The notes beneath the pieces were generated by a model. The model was not told the origin of the DNA, did not search any database, and saw nothing but the letters and a program-made list of their open reading frames with translations. A program made the position numbers and the translations under genes. Of a DNA stretch of 64,000 nt, positions 21,903 to 32,473 are shown one piece after another; position 1 is the first letter of the stretch; every line of letters begins with the position of its first letter. Location of the stretch: the NCBI RefSeq assembly GCF_000740895.1, contig NC_025263.1, positions 1,798,001-1,862,000 of the forward strand. The letters run 5' to 3'. This DNA is from Theileria orientalis strain Shintoku. Its lineage: Eukaryota > Apicomplexa > Aconoidasida > Piroplasmida > Theileriidae.

Positions 21903-24500
21903 TTAGCGGTGTTCAAATTGGTCTTGGTCATTATCGGTAGTTGTGTCTGGCGTTTGATTGGACTCAGGTATAGATTGTGAAACTGTGTCCTGGCCAGTGA
22001 CCATAGAACCCGCGTCAGGCTTCTTTGTTGCTGTAGCTTCAGAGGCACCTTCAACTTGTTTCTTAGGTTGACTAGGAACCAGTTTACGTTTAATAAGCTC
22101 AAAATCTTCTTCCTCGTCTTCAGAATCAACAAAATCTAAGTCCACCCTTAAAGACCCTGTCGATCCAGGTTGGGCTGATGCCGCCTTGGCTGTGAGCGCA
22201 GAGGTAGAAATGGTACGGGGCTGAGCTCGTTGGGCAACCGCACCAGCTCTTTGGATTTGTGCCGTTACAGGTGAAGATACAGGTTCATTATCCTCATCGT
22301 CTTTGGGCAACTTGACGTCTGAGAATTCAACTCCATCTGGCGTAGTGCCTTTAGTCTGAGGAGGGTTAGATTCATCGTCGGAGGGAACTTTACCTTCAGC
22401 AATCAAACCCATGATCGGTGTGGTCTGACCAACATTACGATCGTGTTCCTGAAGAAGGCAGAAATCTACATCTTCACCTTCATCGTGGTCTAGGGAAAGT
22501 TGGATGTCTACACTAGCTTCTTTCTGAGCAGTTCCATCTTTAGTTAGAGCCGCGGCTTGAGAAGTTGACTGTTGTAATTGGTCCATAGTCAAAACTGCAG
22601 CTTGAGCTTCTTGGCCTTCCTGTGTTGGCTTGCCAGGCCCAGGAGCTGGAGCTGCTTCGGTGACTGGGGTAAATTGAGCCTGTGGAGTGGAACCATCCGC
22701 ATTAAAGGTAAACTCCTTTCCGTCAAGTACAACAGTGATTGTAGTGTCCTCCACAAACACCACATGTTTAGGGAAATTGGTTCCGTCTCTACTCTTGTTG
22801 TAAGACCATATCACAATATCCTTATGCCTCACCTCAGAACACTTAACATTGTCCTTAAACTTAAATGTAAACTCATTAGATACAGGTGTATCCTTCAACT
22901 CATATTGTGTCGGGTTAATCTCTAAGTCGTTTAAGTTTTCTATTGGGTCGTAAGCATAAAATTTAATGTACAGAGGTCTACCAGGCCAATTTTCATCAGA
23001 CTGCTTCTCGAATATAAATAGATTCGTCGCAAATACAAAAATCCTATTTTGGTGTCTGTAGGAAATCCATGAAGCATATGGGTCTTTGTGTAAAGTGATG
23101 TCGTGGTACCAAACTTGAGTGGTGTTATATGCCAGAAAATTACATTTAACTTCAGGCTTAAACTGGTAATTAAACACGTTATCTTCTGGCTTAACAACCA
23201 TGTATTTGTCTTGATCGAGCTCTATGACCTTGGTGGTATCGCTAGGATAGGGTTCATACAACTTAATTTCTGGCGGGTATTCTGATTTATCCAAAAATGC
23301 AGTTTCAGGTGTGGGAGCCGGTTTAACGCCTGTTTCCTTTTGAGGTGAAACAACGGCCATAGTATCTTGTGAAGGTGGCTGGACGTCCGTTGGTCTAGAA
23401 ACCTGTAAGCTGGCCAAGTTAGGATTGGGGACAATGACGTAGTTAGGGTCCGCTTCATCGTCGTCGTCCTCCTCATTAGCTCCATAAAAGAACACTCTCA
23501 ACCTGGGACTTCCATCACTACTGTCTATTAAAACTTTTCTGGAATAGAGTGTTTCTTCTTCCGGCTTTGAGGGATCAGGTACAGGAGGCCAAACCACCCT
23601 ACCATTGTTCCATACCTTTGTAAATAAAAATTCGGGCTTACAAATAAACTTTTGGCGATGCAAAACTGGATTTCTTTTATAGACAAATGCTTTAGTCGAA
23701 TGTTTGATTCCAATGTCAAGTTGAACTAGGAATACATTATCCTCAGGTTCTAGTGTGAACAAAACTTCAGACTGTTTACCATCAGAGTGATGAATAATAG
23801 CCTTGTGTTTATCAACAAATTCCTCAGTTCCGTCTTCCTTGGTAACCTTATAAGGCGCAGAATCATATACATCTACCTTATTTGCGTATAGTGCCCGATT
23901 TAGAGTGTGCCACAAGACCTCCTTGTATTGTCTTACCAGCTTAAATTTAAAACCTTCCCGTGGGATATACGTATCAACATTATTTGCTTTAGTGTATTTA
24001 AATAAATCCGTACTCATTTTAGAATTAATGTTCAGAATAACAGATTGATCCCCTAAAGGTGGTGGCTTTGATAGCCTTTCGGTCAAGTTTTTCAAATAAT
24101 CAAAGCGAGATTTCAATTCAGTAAAATCTGCACAATATTTTACAAGCAAGTCAACGAGTTGTTCTTTAGTCAAATTTTCCGGATCTATAATTACAGGTTC
24201 TTGGGTCACTTGTAAAGGGTGCTCAGGTGGCGAGGTTTGCGATGTCCCTGATTGAGCTTGGCCAGGTTGCGATAATTGCGATGTTACTGGTTGAAAGGCT
24301 TGATTTGGTTGAGGATATGTCGCCTGCGATGAGGAATCGTTCCATTCAGGCGAAAGTGACAAAACAATCATACCTGGTTTTTGCTCTTCATTAGGTGCAA
24401 TCTGGGCCGCGGTATCCGCGGATTCCACTAGATTACTGCGATATAAAGCCAAAAAAATTACAAGTATCCATATTGGTGTGTTAAATCCATGGAAACCCAT
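21903..24500 (-). CDS. SVSP-like secreted protein, P/Q-rich with several FAINT-type units, 865 aa
   Basis: Single exon. A signal segment (TPIWILVIFLALY) is followed by SNLVESAD. Residues ~35-115 are Gln/Pro/Ser-rich. FAINT-like units occupy about 150-245, 250-345, 405-500 and 505-600, with Trp cores EVLWHTLN, RVVWPPVP, QVWYHD and IVIWSYNK. The C-terminal third is disordered-looking and acidic, with Asp/Glu runs (DSEDEEEDFE). A basic patch near IKRKLVPSQPKK could be a nuclear localisation signal, a feature reported for some secreted Theileria proteins. The 5' UTR has a GC-rich hairpin 8-40 nt upstream of the ATG. Confidence 0.85.
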   Translation of the reverse strand: MGFHGFNTPIWILVIFLALYRSNLVESADTAAQIAPNEEQKPGMIVLSLSPEWNDSSSQATYPQPNQAFQPVTSQLSQPGQAQSGTSQTSPPEHPLQVTQEPVIIDPENLTKEQLVDLLVKYCADFTELKSRFDYLKNLTERLSKPPPLGDQSVILNINSKMSTDLFKYTKANNVDTYIPREGFKFKLVRQYKEVLWHTLNRALYANKVDVYDSAPYKVTKEDGTEEFVDKHKAIIHHSDGKQSEVLFTLEPEDNVFLVQLDIGIKHSTKAFVYKRNPVLHRQKFICKPEFLFTKVWNNGRVVWPPVPDPSKPEEETLYSRKVLIDSSDGSPRLRVFFYGANEEDDDDEADPNYVIVPNPNLASLQVSRPTDVQPPSQDTMAVVSPQKETGVKPAPTPETAFLDKSEYPPEIKLYEPYPSDTTKVIELDQDKYMVVKPEDNVFNYQFKPEVKCNFLAYNTTQVWYHDITLHKDPYASWISYRHQNRIFVFATNLFIFEKQSDENWPGRPLYIKFYAYDPIENLNDLEINPTQYELKDTPVSNEFTFKFKDNVKCSEVRHKDIVIWSYNKSRDGTNFPKHVVFVEDTTITVVLDGKEFTFNADGSTPQAQFTPVTEAAPAPGPGKPTQEGQEAQAAVLTMDQLQQSTSQAAALTKDGTAQKEASVDIQLSLDHDEGEDVDFCLLQEHDRNVGQTTPIMGLIAEGKVPSDDESNPPQTKGTTPDGVEFSDVKLPKDDEDNEPVSSPVTAQIQRAGAVAQRAQPRTISTSALTAKAASAQPGSTGSLRVDLDFVDSEDEEEDFELIKRKLVPSQPKKQVEGASEATATKKPDAGSMVTGQDTVSQSIPESNQTPDTTTDNDQDQFEHR

Positions 24501-26599
24501 ATAAAAGTTCCAGGAGTTGAATTCGGGGCAACCCCTGGAAAGACTATATGAATCAAATCAAATATGAGTGAGTAAAACTTATAAAACGGTTATATGACGT
24601 GTATTTTAACCGTAAGTATTCTATTGTACATAAACTAGCCATAATCGGAGAAAAACGAAAACTTAGGCAACAGGAAGGAGCGGGATCCAGGGCTGGGGGT
24701 GAAGAGTTGCCATAAAATAGTATATAATTTAGATAAAATATTAGTGCATGCTATGCTCCGGTATATTCTGGAGCTCAATGCTAGAGTAGGATATAAAACT
24801 GTTCAGAATCCTAACTAATCATTTACTATCTTTAAAAACTGACCATTGAGTTTCTGGAGTTCATTACCTAAGAAAATTTCCAACTTTCACGGCATAGGCC
24901 TATTATCAATATATATATAAATGTATTTATTTATCAGGGGCTCACTAGATTTAAGCTATGTGCCAGAGATGGATAAAAATAACCCACATTCCTGCTGGCT
25001 CTAATGTTGCCTTATTTGAGACCTTAACGTTTAATAAGCCCCTATATCTGTTGCAATTTTTTCAAGTATACTATTCAAAGCAATGTGCTTAACTAGAGCT
25101 TCTAAATTTAAAATGTAAACATCTGGTGGTCTCTATTCACTTCGTGGCTTAGTCTCGTTAGCAATTATTCATACAATAACCATCTATGTCAGTAATACAA
25201 ACAGTAACTTAATTACCAGTAGTCTCGCAGAAGCCACAGAAGTTATAATAACTTATTGCTGAACACTAGTTGGGTCTGTGTTTTTTATGTGTCGCTGCTA
25301 TACCTGCCAACAGAACCCCTAAGTACATTGGGTTTAAACTAATTTATATCAATTATGTTACCAAATTATTAATTACACATCCCATCTGATTATTGAACTG
25401 TCTAATCTCGAACGATATCTTAATTTAAAAATTTTAATAAAATTTAAGAATCATTTACTGAAACAACCTATTTACATAAAATAAACGAACAACATACATT
25501 TTTTGATGAAATAGAGATATTATTCTATCTTAATACACAGATATTATTATTAACAGGATTATATAGAGCTCGTTATATGTATATATATGTATAAATTGCC
25601 CACAAAAATGAAATACGTTCGATAATCAGCTTAAAATGGACACTCTAGGACGTTCTAGCGACAAAATGTTAATCTAAATCATCAATATTTGACTCGTGTG
25701 AAGTATACGTGTTATATTGAACAAAGGCATGTTGTTGCATGGGGGCAACAAGTAATTAAGACGAAATCATGTTTTCAAAGGCTCTTTTTTAATTAATTAT
25801 TGGTACGAATTGCTTCTATAAAATATTTCTCACGAATAGGGCTCTTTGAAAGAAGTGTATAGGGCATTTATCCTAATCTACTGCTGTCCATGGATTTTCA
25901 ATGTCCAATTTCTTGTAAACACTAGATTAATATTTTTGTATATTTTTATAATAATCACATTTTTATTATATGATATTTTCGATACGATGTGTAAGTTAAG
26001 AAGTGATATAAACCAGATTTTATGTGGATTCCATTATAGGGCGAATATCCTTCCGCTAGCTTACCTTGTTTAATTTTTACTCAATATCAATTATACAACT
26101 TCTCCGGCTTTAAAATGATGTTTTATGCGACATATGTTAACTTTAGACAAATGTATGTGTTTACATTTTTTTCTAGGTTCACATTTCATCGGGCCCACAA
26201 TGTAACTTTCTAAATGTATTTATCTAAATATTTGCACCTACAGACCATGGATGGTGGTAACTAAAGTGTACATATAAGTGTGTATTAAATTATAATGTAA
26301 CTGGGCGGTACAGGCCCGTGCAAGTCACATTACAGAGTGTGTGTTTCGTGAGTTTCGCAGTTTCAAACGGCTTTAGTACATCGTGGGTTAAACAAGTTTA
26401 ATTTCGGTCAGTGTGAGACCTTCAGGGATACCGTATTAGGCAAAGTACAACAATGTTACAACATGGTACCAGGCGAATATGCCTACAATAATATACATTT
26501 TAATTGCGATATATATATATCATAACGCACTCTCAGTGTGTATAACGACTGCGAATGATATACCCGTTTAAACCCTTATAACCCTAAACTCCGAACCTA
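24501..26599. other. Long intergenic region inside the SVSP block, 2.1 kb
   Basis: No convincing gene. The longest frame, 75 codons at 25846 on the plus strand, is hydrophobic and AT-driven. Two structures stand out. A hairpin at 24508-24540 (TTCCAGGAGTTG pairing with CAACCCCTGGAA, one mismatch) sits just 5' of the 865-aa gene. A branched hairpin lies at 26293-26331 (TAATGT/ACATTA outer stem, GGGC/GCCC inner stem). Confidence 0.5.
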
Positions 26600-29500
26600 T
26601 CATTTAGTTGAAAAGCTTTCAATCTCAGTTCCGAAATTAATTCGAACCCTTTTCCTCTTACTATCATACTTCATCGAAGCAGGATATTTAGCGTTGGCAT
26701 CGCTACTATCATATTTCCAAACCTGTTTTCCATTAAATTGAACTTCGACACAATTATTTCCGTTCTTAATAGTATACTCAGTGGTATTAGCATCTCTTAC
26801 TGTGACAACGTACTTAGTCGCATCATGATCAGTAGCATCTATAACGAGAGTGAAATCCTGACCTACATCAGCAGAATCGACGTCAGCTGTTTTATCTTCA
26901 GTGGCACCTGAAGGTGGTTGTGAAGCTACTTCTGGAGCTGTTTCTTTCATCTCAAGTGCAGAAGCACGTGGCTCTGATGGTTGTCGTACTGGCTTAGATT
27001 CTTCATGCGGCTTGGCTATTTCTTCTTTAGGATCAGGTGGCGCGGATTGATCTGGAATTGTCGTCGGTTGTGCCGGTAATTGTTCGGGCACAGTAACAGG
27101 AACTGGCTCAGCTTCCTCTGATGGTTGTGCAGGTTCAGCAACTGGTTTAGTTTCTTCTTTTGGCTGTTCTGTTAGTGTCGTCGGTTGACCAGTTACCTCT
27201 GGTACAGTCGTAGATGGTTGGCCGGCTACCTCAGGAACAGTGGCAGTTATTTCGACTTGTGGCTGAGAAGTTACCTCTGGAACAGAAGCAGTTACACCTG
27301 GGTCAGTAACAGGTAGCTGGTCTTGCGGCTGTCCTGACGTATCGGCCTCTTTAGCCGGCTCTGAAGAATCGTCAACCTTAACAGGTTCCTCAGACATAGT
27401 AGAGTCTGGTTGTTGTGATTCTTTAGGTGGTTCCTCAGACTTGGAAGCGTCTGGTTGTTGTGATTCTTGTGCTTGTTTAGCAGGTTGTGCTTGTTTAGCA
27501 GCCTTTGACGTATCGGCCTCGGTGTACACCCAGTTTCCATTCTCCTTTTCAAACGTTATCTCAAAGCCTTCGAATTTGAGAACCAGGACGTTGCTTGACT
27601 GGTTGTAATCCAGTGTCTTGGGGTATAAGCCGCCACGTTTACTGGAATCGTACTGCCACATCAAAACGTTTTCGAACGTCAGCTTGGTGCAGTTGGCGGA
27701 GTCACCAATGGTGAAAGTGGTGATATCGCCATTCTGAGTCACACTGTAGGCATTGGTGGCGAGTTCAACAAACTTGGTGTTGTCGTTGGGATCTGTTGTG
27801 TACAGCTTAGGGTTCGACTGCTGGGCAGGTGTAGTGGGAGTGTGAGTAGGAGCAGCTTCGGATTTTTTAGTTGGTTCCTCAGTCTTAGAAGCGTCTGGTT
27901 GTTGTGATTCTTTAGGCTGTTCAGACTTGGTTTCATCAGCTTGTTGTTCTGATTTTTTAGTTTGTTGTTCTGATTCTTTAACCGGTTCCTCAGTCTTAGA
28001 AGCGTCTGGTTGTTGTGATTCTTTAACCGGTTCCTCAGTCTTAGAAGCGTCTGGTTGTTGTGATTCTTTAGTTTGTTGTTCTAATTCTTCTTTAGCTTCA
28101 GAAATTACAGAAACAGATGTTGGTTGAGAGTCAGTAGCTGAAGTTAATGTAACACTAGATGTTTGATCCTGAGTAGCTGAAGTCAAAACAGGTGTTGTAT
28201 CTTGATCAGTTGATTCAGATTCATCAGCTCCTCCAGTTACAGTAGGCTCAGCTTCTTTAAGTGGTTCTTCAGATTCACCAACACTTAGTTGTGAATCGGC
28301 AGTTTCTGATTCAGATGACTCAGGAAGAGATATGGAAGGATCAGAGGATGAACTAACTAAATCGGATTGTGTAAGATCAGTAGTATCAGCAGAAACTGAC
28401 TCTATGGGTGATTTACTGGAATCCTCTGTATCAGAAGGTGTATCTAATTCTGCTTGACCTGATACTTGGCCCACATCTAAATAACCCAAATCAGTATCTG
28501 CATGATCAACTGTTTCCGTTATTTCAGATGCCACACCAGATTCTTCTGTATCAGAGACTAAAGTTGCCTCTGTTTCTTTATCCGGAAGTTTCTCTTGTTC
28601 AAGAGTCAATTCTGAATCTAATGGAGTAACTTCTTCAGCTTTTAAAATTGGTTCCTCAAGAGTTGACAGTGTTACAGGTTGTATTTCTTTATCAACAGGC
28701 GACATTGATATTTCAGAGGGATCAGTCTGAGTTGTAGTATATTCAGTAACAGGTTCCTGATCTTTTGATTCAATTTCTTGTTGCTGATCTAGATCCTGTT
28801 GCTCCAGTTGATCGTGTTCTTCCTGAGTAAATGGTGAGCTTAACTCTGGAACAGAAACAGGTTCAGATTCTTTAACTGTTTCTTCGTATTCTTTAGACTC
28901 CGTTACAAGTACTGATACCCGTTGAGCTTCAGTAGACTCTTCATATATGGTTCCTTCCTCAGGTTCTTCAAAAACGGTATCGTCTTTAGATTCGAATTCA
29001 CCTTCGGAAGTGTCTTTTGCATCCACTTCAGCTTCGGGTTGTTGTGTTGCAGGCACAGTATCTTGAGTGACATAGGCATCTTCACTAATCGATGCTGAAT
29101 CTTGATCTACTGGAGATTCAGACCTGTAAGAGTCAGGTTGTTGTTCGGGCACTGAAACAGGTTGAGGCTCACACTCTTGTTTATATTCGGAGGACACTTG
29201 AGATACAGATGTTTCTGGTTCAGGCTTAGTGGGTTCTTCAGATACAGGTGGTGCTGTTTGAGGTTCAGTAGTCTCCTCAGTAACGGATACAGGTTCTGTT
29301 ACAGGTTGAAGTACAGATACCTGTACAATCTGTGATTCCGCAGGTTCTTTAATCTCAGGTACCGATTCGGGTGCAGTCTCAGGTTGTGCTGGATGAATTA
29401 CAGGTGTTTCGGTCTCTGCCTTATCCACATCGTCTGTTTTTGTCAGATCATCAGACACAGGTGCTGGTGTATGTTCAGTTGAAGGCAATGAAGACTCCTC

Positions 29501-32473
29501 TGGTTTGCTGAAATCCTCAACATCAGAGCTTTGAACTGTTTTCTGTTCAGGTAAACTGGAAATAACAGATTCGGCAGATGGCTGAATAGATTGTTCTTCA
29601 GGCATAAGTGATTCAATCGGTTTACTCTCGGCTATTTCAGAGGACTCATCTTGTTTCACAGGTTCAGAAATTAAAAGAGAGATTAGTTCGTCATAATTAT
29701 CAATCTTTTCCTCAACTGAATCACCTGGGATAATCTCATTTTCAACTTTACCGGAACTAATAGACTCAATGTCAGCTGTATCAATACGGAATGAAGTGCC
29801 GTCACTTGTGTAGGAGTCAGTGCCTGATTCAGTAGATTCATACGATTCGCGCCTTCCTGTACTAATACTGGCTAAACCATCAACTTTATCACTTACGACT
29901 CTCTCCTCATTCAAAGCTGTAGAATCAGTGATTTCGGACTCGGAAGGAGTTGAAGAACTGGACTCACCTTCAACAGGAGTCTTAATTTCAAATTCTGGCT
30001 GCAATGGAACTATCAGTGGAACTGAAACAACGGGTGTAGTTTCTTCTGTGCCTATACCTCTCAGGTTGCTGGAAGCATCTTCGGTCATACTTGGTTGAGC
30101 CACAGGTGGTTCGGGACTGATCAGTTGAGGTGTTTGTGGTACAACAGGTTCGGAAATGGCTGTTTCAACTTTGGTGGGTTCAGATTCGGTTGGCTGAGGC
30201 TCGGATGGCTGAGTCTTTGGAGGCTCAGTCTTAATTGGTTTGGGTTGGGCAGCTTTAGGTTGAGCAACTTTAGTTTCTTCCTTAGAAGCTTCAGCGGAAG
30301 GAAACTCCATAGGGTGTGCAGCTTTAGGGAGAGACTGTATATTCTCCTTGGGCTGAGCAGGTTTAGGAACTGCTGATTTGGGTGCCTCTGGAACTTGTTT
30401 AGGTAAAGCAACCTTAGGTACCGGGGTTTCTGCCTGCTTCGAAGCTGGAGCTGCGGCTTCAGAAACAGGAAGGACTGCTTCTTTAGCCTGAGCTGCAACA
30501 TGCTCGTGATCAGGGGAAGCTGGCGTTTTAAGGCCTGAAGCTAGAGGAGTAGGAGCTGCTTTAGCTTCAGAAGGCTTCTGCTGAGGCTCTTTAAGCTCTT
30601 CTGAAGGAGTCTGTAAAACGTGGGAAGGTTTAGGTCCTTCCTTGGGAGCTTCTTTGGAAGTTACATTGGGCTGAGATTCTTTTGCTTCCTTAGGCTGAAC
30701 TGGTACTGTCACTGTCACTTGTGCGTCTTGCGCTCTAGGAACTACAATAGGTGGAACTGAGTCTTGTACCACAGGCACAGAAACCTGTATAACAGGCTTC
30801 TCCGGCTGTGTAAACGTCGTGGCTGTTTGTGGCTCTAGGGCGCTCACAGGCTTCTCAGTAACCACACTAAAACTTGCAACGGGTGTTAAATCTTCAGTAG
30901 AACTATATGCATTTCTTCTCATAGTAACGTCAGTAGAACAGGCTACATTTCTAATAGAACGTTCGGTAGAACTGAATGCGTTTTTTCTAGATACAACTTC
31001 AGTGGAACTGGATGCATCCTTCCTAACAGAAACGTCGGTAGAGCTAGCCGCATTTCTAATAGAACGTTCAGTAGAACTAGAGGCATCCTTCCTAAAAGCG
31101 ATGTCAGTAGCGCAAGAGACATCTCTTTTGGATGATACTTCAGTGGAAGAGGCAACGTCTTTTCGAGAAGGAACTTCAGTATAACTAGAGGCATCACTTC
31201 TGCAAGGTGTTTCAGTAGCACTAGAGGCATCTTTCCTGTTAGGTGGTTCAGTAGAACTAGCTACATTTTTTCTGATGGAAAATTCAGTGCAAACGGCGGC
31301 ATCTTTTCTGGCTAAAACTTCGGTAGCACTAGAAGTATTTCTTTTGGGTGAAATTTCAGTGAAAACACAGGCATCTCTTTTGGAAGTAGCATCAGTAGCA
31401 CTAGAGGTATCTCTTTTGGAAGTAACATCAGTAGTACTAGAAGTATCTCTTTTGGGTGATATTTCAGTGAAAACACCGGCATCTCTTTTAAGAGTAACAT
31501 CAGTAGCACTAGAGGTATCTCTTTTGGAAGTAACATCAGTAGCACTAGAGGCATCTCTTTTGGGTGATACTTCAATAGAGCTGGATGCATCTTTTCTGAC
31601 TGAAACTTCAGTACAGCTGGATGCATCTTTTCTGAAGGAGATGTCAGTGGAAACACCAGCATCTCTTTTGGAAGTAGCATCAGTAGCACTAGAGGTATCT
31701 CTTTTGGAAGTAACATCAGTAGCACTAGAGGCATCTCTTTTGGGTGATACTTCAATAGAGCTGGATGCATCTTTTCTGACTGAAACTTCAGTACAGCTGG
31801 ATGCATCTTTTCTGAAGGAGATGTCAGTGGAAACACCAGCATCTCTTTGGGTAGTAGGATCAGTAGCACTAGAAGCATCATTTCTGGCAAAAACATCAGT
31901 AGAACAGGATGCATCATTCTTGGACGACTGAGATGTAGAACTAGCTGATTTATCACAATCGGCCGGAGAAGCGCAAGCGTTTGCAATAAGATCATCCAAC
32001 GTTCTTAGCTTTTCTTTCTGTTCATTTAAACCAATTAGCCTATTAAGCTTTAAAATCTCAAACTCATGGTTGGCAACCAACTGCTGCAAGTTTTTGAGCT
32101 CATTGCAACTTAAATCTAATAATCTGCGATATTCTGAACTGGCTGGATTTGTAAACTCTGGGAGTTTAAATCCACCAGGCATAAAACTCGGGGGTGTTGT
32201 GTCCGTGGGAGTAGAACCTTGAGAAACATAATGTGCTGAAGTAGGTTCTGGATTAGGTTCCGGACTAGGTTCTGCGGGTTTAGGGTCAGGGGGTCTCGAG
32301 TCTACGTGACTAGACTCGGCGGGGATTGAGTTCGTGCCCTGCTGTGTTCTAGATGGAGCGGCCTCGCCGGATTTTACAAAAATGTTACCATTGTAAGATA
32401 TTATAAATATTAAAAAGCATATTATGATGACCTGGAATATCACAAAACATATAATACCTACAATGATGGTCAT
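26600..32473 (-). CDS. Giant SVSP-like protein with 12-residue repeats, 1957 aa
   Basis: Single exon of 5.9 kb. Residues 1-30 are strongly hydrophobic (a signal peptide or anchor). A short coiled stretch at ~105-165 precedes about 28 copies of a 12-residue repeat (consensus near SxRKDASSxTEV) at ~180-520. A very long Pro/Glu/Ser/Thr-rich acidic region with QQPDASKTEEP repeats follows. One FAINT-like unit lies at ~1555-1645 (LMWQYDSSKRGG core) and a second closes the protein at ~1870-1957 (QVWKYDSSDANA core). The closing core resembles the internal one, so the two units look related by duplication. This is much longer than a typical SVSP. It is probably secreted and largely disordered. Confidence 0.85.
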   Translation of the reverse strand: MTIIVGIICFVIFQVIIICFLIFIISYNGNIFVKSGEAAPSRTQQGTNSIPAESSHVDSRPPDPKPAEPSPEPNPEPTSAHYVSQGSTPTDTTPPSFMPGGFKLPEFTNPASSEYRRLLDLSCNELKNLQQLVANHEFEILKLNRLIGLNEQKEKLRTLDDLIANACASPADCDKSASSTSQSSKNDASCSTDVFARNDASSATDPTTQRDAGVSTDISFRKDASSCTEVSVRKDASSSIEVSPKRDASSATDVTSKRDTSSATDATSKRDAGVSTDISFRKDASSCTEVSVRKDASSSIEVSPKRDASSATDVTSKRDTSSATDVTLKRDAGVFTEISPKRDTSSTTDVTSKRDTSSATDATSKRDACVFTEISPKRNTSSATEVLARKDAAVCTEFSIRKNVASSTEPPNRKDASSATETPCRSDASSYTEVPSRKDVASSTEVSSKRDVSCATDIAFRKDASSSTERSIRNAASSTDVSVRKDASSSTEVVSRKNAFSSTERSIRNVACSTDVTMRRNAYSSTEDLTPVASFSVVTEKPVSALEPQTATTFTQPEKPVIQVSVPVVQDSVPPIVVPRAQDAQVTVTVPVQPKEAKESQPNVTSKEAPKEGPKPSHVLQTPSEELKEPQQKPSEAKAAPTPLASGLKTPASPDHEHVAAQAKEAVLPVSEAAAPASKQAETPVPKVALPKQVPEAPKSAVPKPAQPKENIQSLPKAAHPMEFPSAEASKEETKVAQPKAAQPKPIKTEPPKTQPSEPQPTESEPTKVETAISEPVVPQTPQLISPEPPVAQPSMTEDASSNLRGIGTEETTPVVSVPLIVPLQPEFEIKTPVEGESSSSTPSESEITDSTALNEERVVSDKVDGLASISTGRRESYESTESGTDSYTSDGTSFRIDTADIESISSGKVENEIIPGDSVEEKIDNYDELISLLISEPVKQDESSEIAESKPIESLMPEEQSIQPSAESVISSLPEQKTVQSSDVEDFSKPEESSLPSTEHTPAPVSDDLTKTDDVDKAETETPVIHPAQPETAPESVPEIKEPAESQIVQVSVLQPVTEPVSVTEETTEPQTAPPVSEEPTKPEPETSVSQVSSEYKQECEPQPVSVPEQQPDSYRSESPVDQDSASISEDAYVTQDTVPATQQPEAEVDAKDTSEGEFESKDDTVFEEPEEGTIYEESTEAQRVSVLVTESKEYEETVKESEPVSVPELSSPFTQEEHDQLEQQDLDQQQEIESKDQEPVTEYTTTQTDPSEISMSPVDKEIQPVTLSTLEEPILKAEEVTPLDSELTLEQEKLPDKETEATLVSDTEESGVASEITETVDHADTDLGYLDVGQVSGQAELDTPSDTEDSSKSPIESVSADTTDLTQSDLVSSSSDPSISLPESSESETADSQLSVGESEEPLKEAEPTVTGGADESESTDQDTTPVLTSATQDQTSSVTLTSATDSQPTSVSVISEAKEELEQQTKESQQPDASKTEEPVKESQQPDASKTEEPVKESEQQTKKSEQQADETKSEQPKESQQPDASKTEEPTKKSEAAPTHTPTTPAQQSNPKLYTTDPNDNTKFVELATNAYSVTQNGDITTFTIGDSANCTKLTFENVLMWQYDSSKRGGLYPKTLDYNQSSNVLVLKFEGFEITFEKENGNWVYTEADTSKAAKQAQPAKQAQESQQPDASKSEEPPKESQQPDSTMSEEPVKVDDSSEPAKEADTSGQPQDQLPVTDPGVTASVPEVTSQPQVEITATVPEVAGQPSTTVPEVTGQPTTLTEQPKEETKPVAEPAQPSEEAEPVPVTVPEQLPAQPTTIPDQSAPPDPKEEIAKPHEESKPVRQPSEPRASALEMKETAPEVASQPPSGATEDKTADVDSADVGQDFTLVIDATDHDATKYVVTVRDANTTEYTIKNGNNCVEVQFNGKQVWKYDSSDANAKYPASMKYDSKRKRVRINFGTEIESFSTK
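27870..28085 (-). repeat. In-frame repeat coding ESQQPDASKTEEP
   Basis: Three near-identical copies (around 27872-27913, 27972-28020 and 28021-28065) encode ESQQPDASKTEEP(V/T)K, with diverged ESEQQTKK-type spacers. Two further relatives lie near 27400-27470. Confidence 0.85.
30900..31935 (-). repeat. 36-bp tandem array with 180-bp higher-order repeat
   Basis: About 28 units of 36 bp encode the 12-residue repeat of the 1957-aa protein. Within the array a block near 31527-31666 recurs almost exactly at 31707-31846, so five units (180 bp) were duplicated together. Because 36 is a multiple of three and the units lack stops in other frames, long open frames exist here on both strands (for example 31275-31931 on the plus strand). 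These are shadows. Confidence 0.9.

Noticed and set aside
25846..26073. 75-codon hydrophobic frame in the 2.1-kb gap
   Set aside because: Composition is driven by T-rich DNA, and there is no supporting context.
31275..31931. 218-codon plus-strand frame opposite the SVSP repeats
   Set aside because: It follows the 36-bp repeat exactly, and its residues are the complement of the real repeat frame, so it is a shadow.
30900..31935. CRISPR-like array
   Set aside because: The 36-bp units are contiguous, coding and without spacers. This is a eukaryotic protein repeat.
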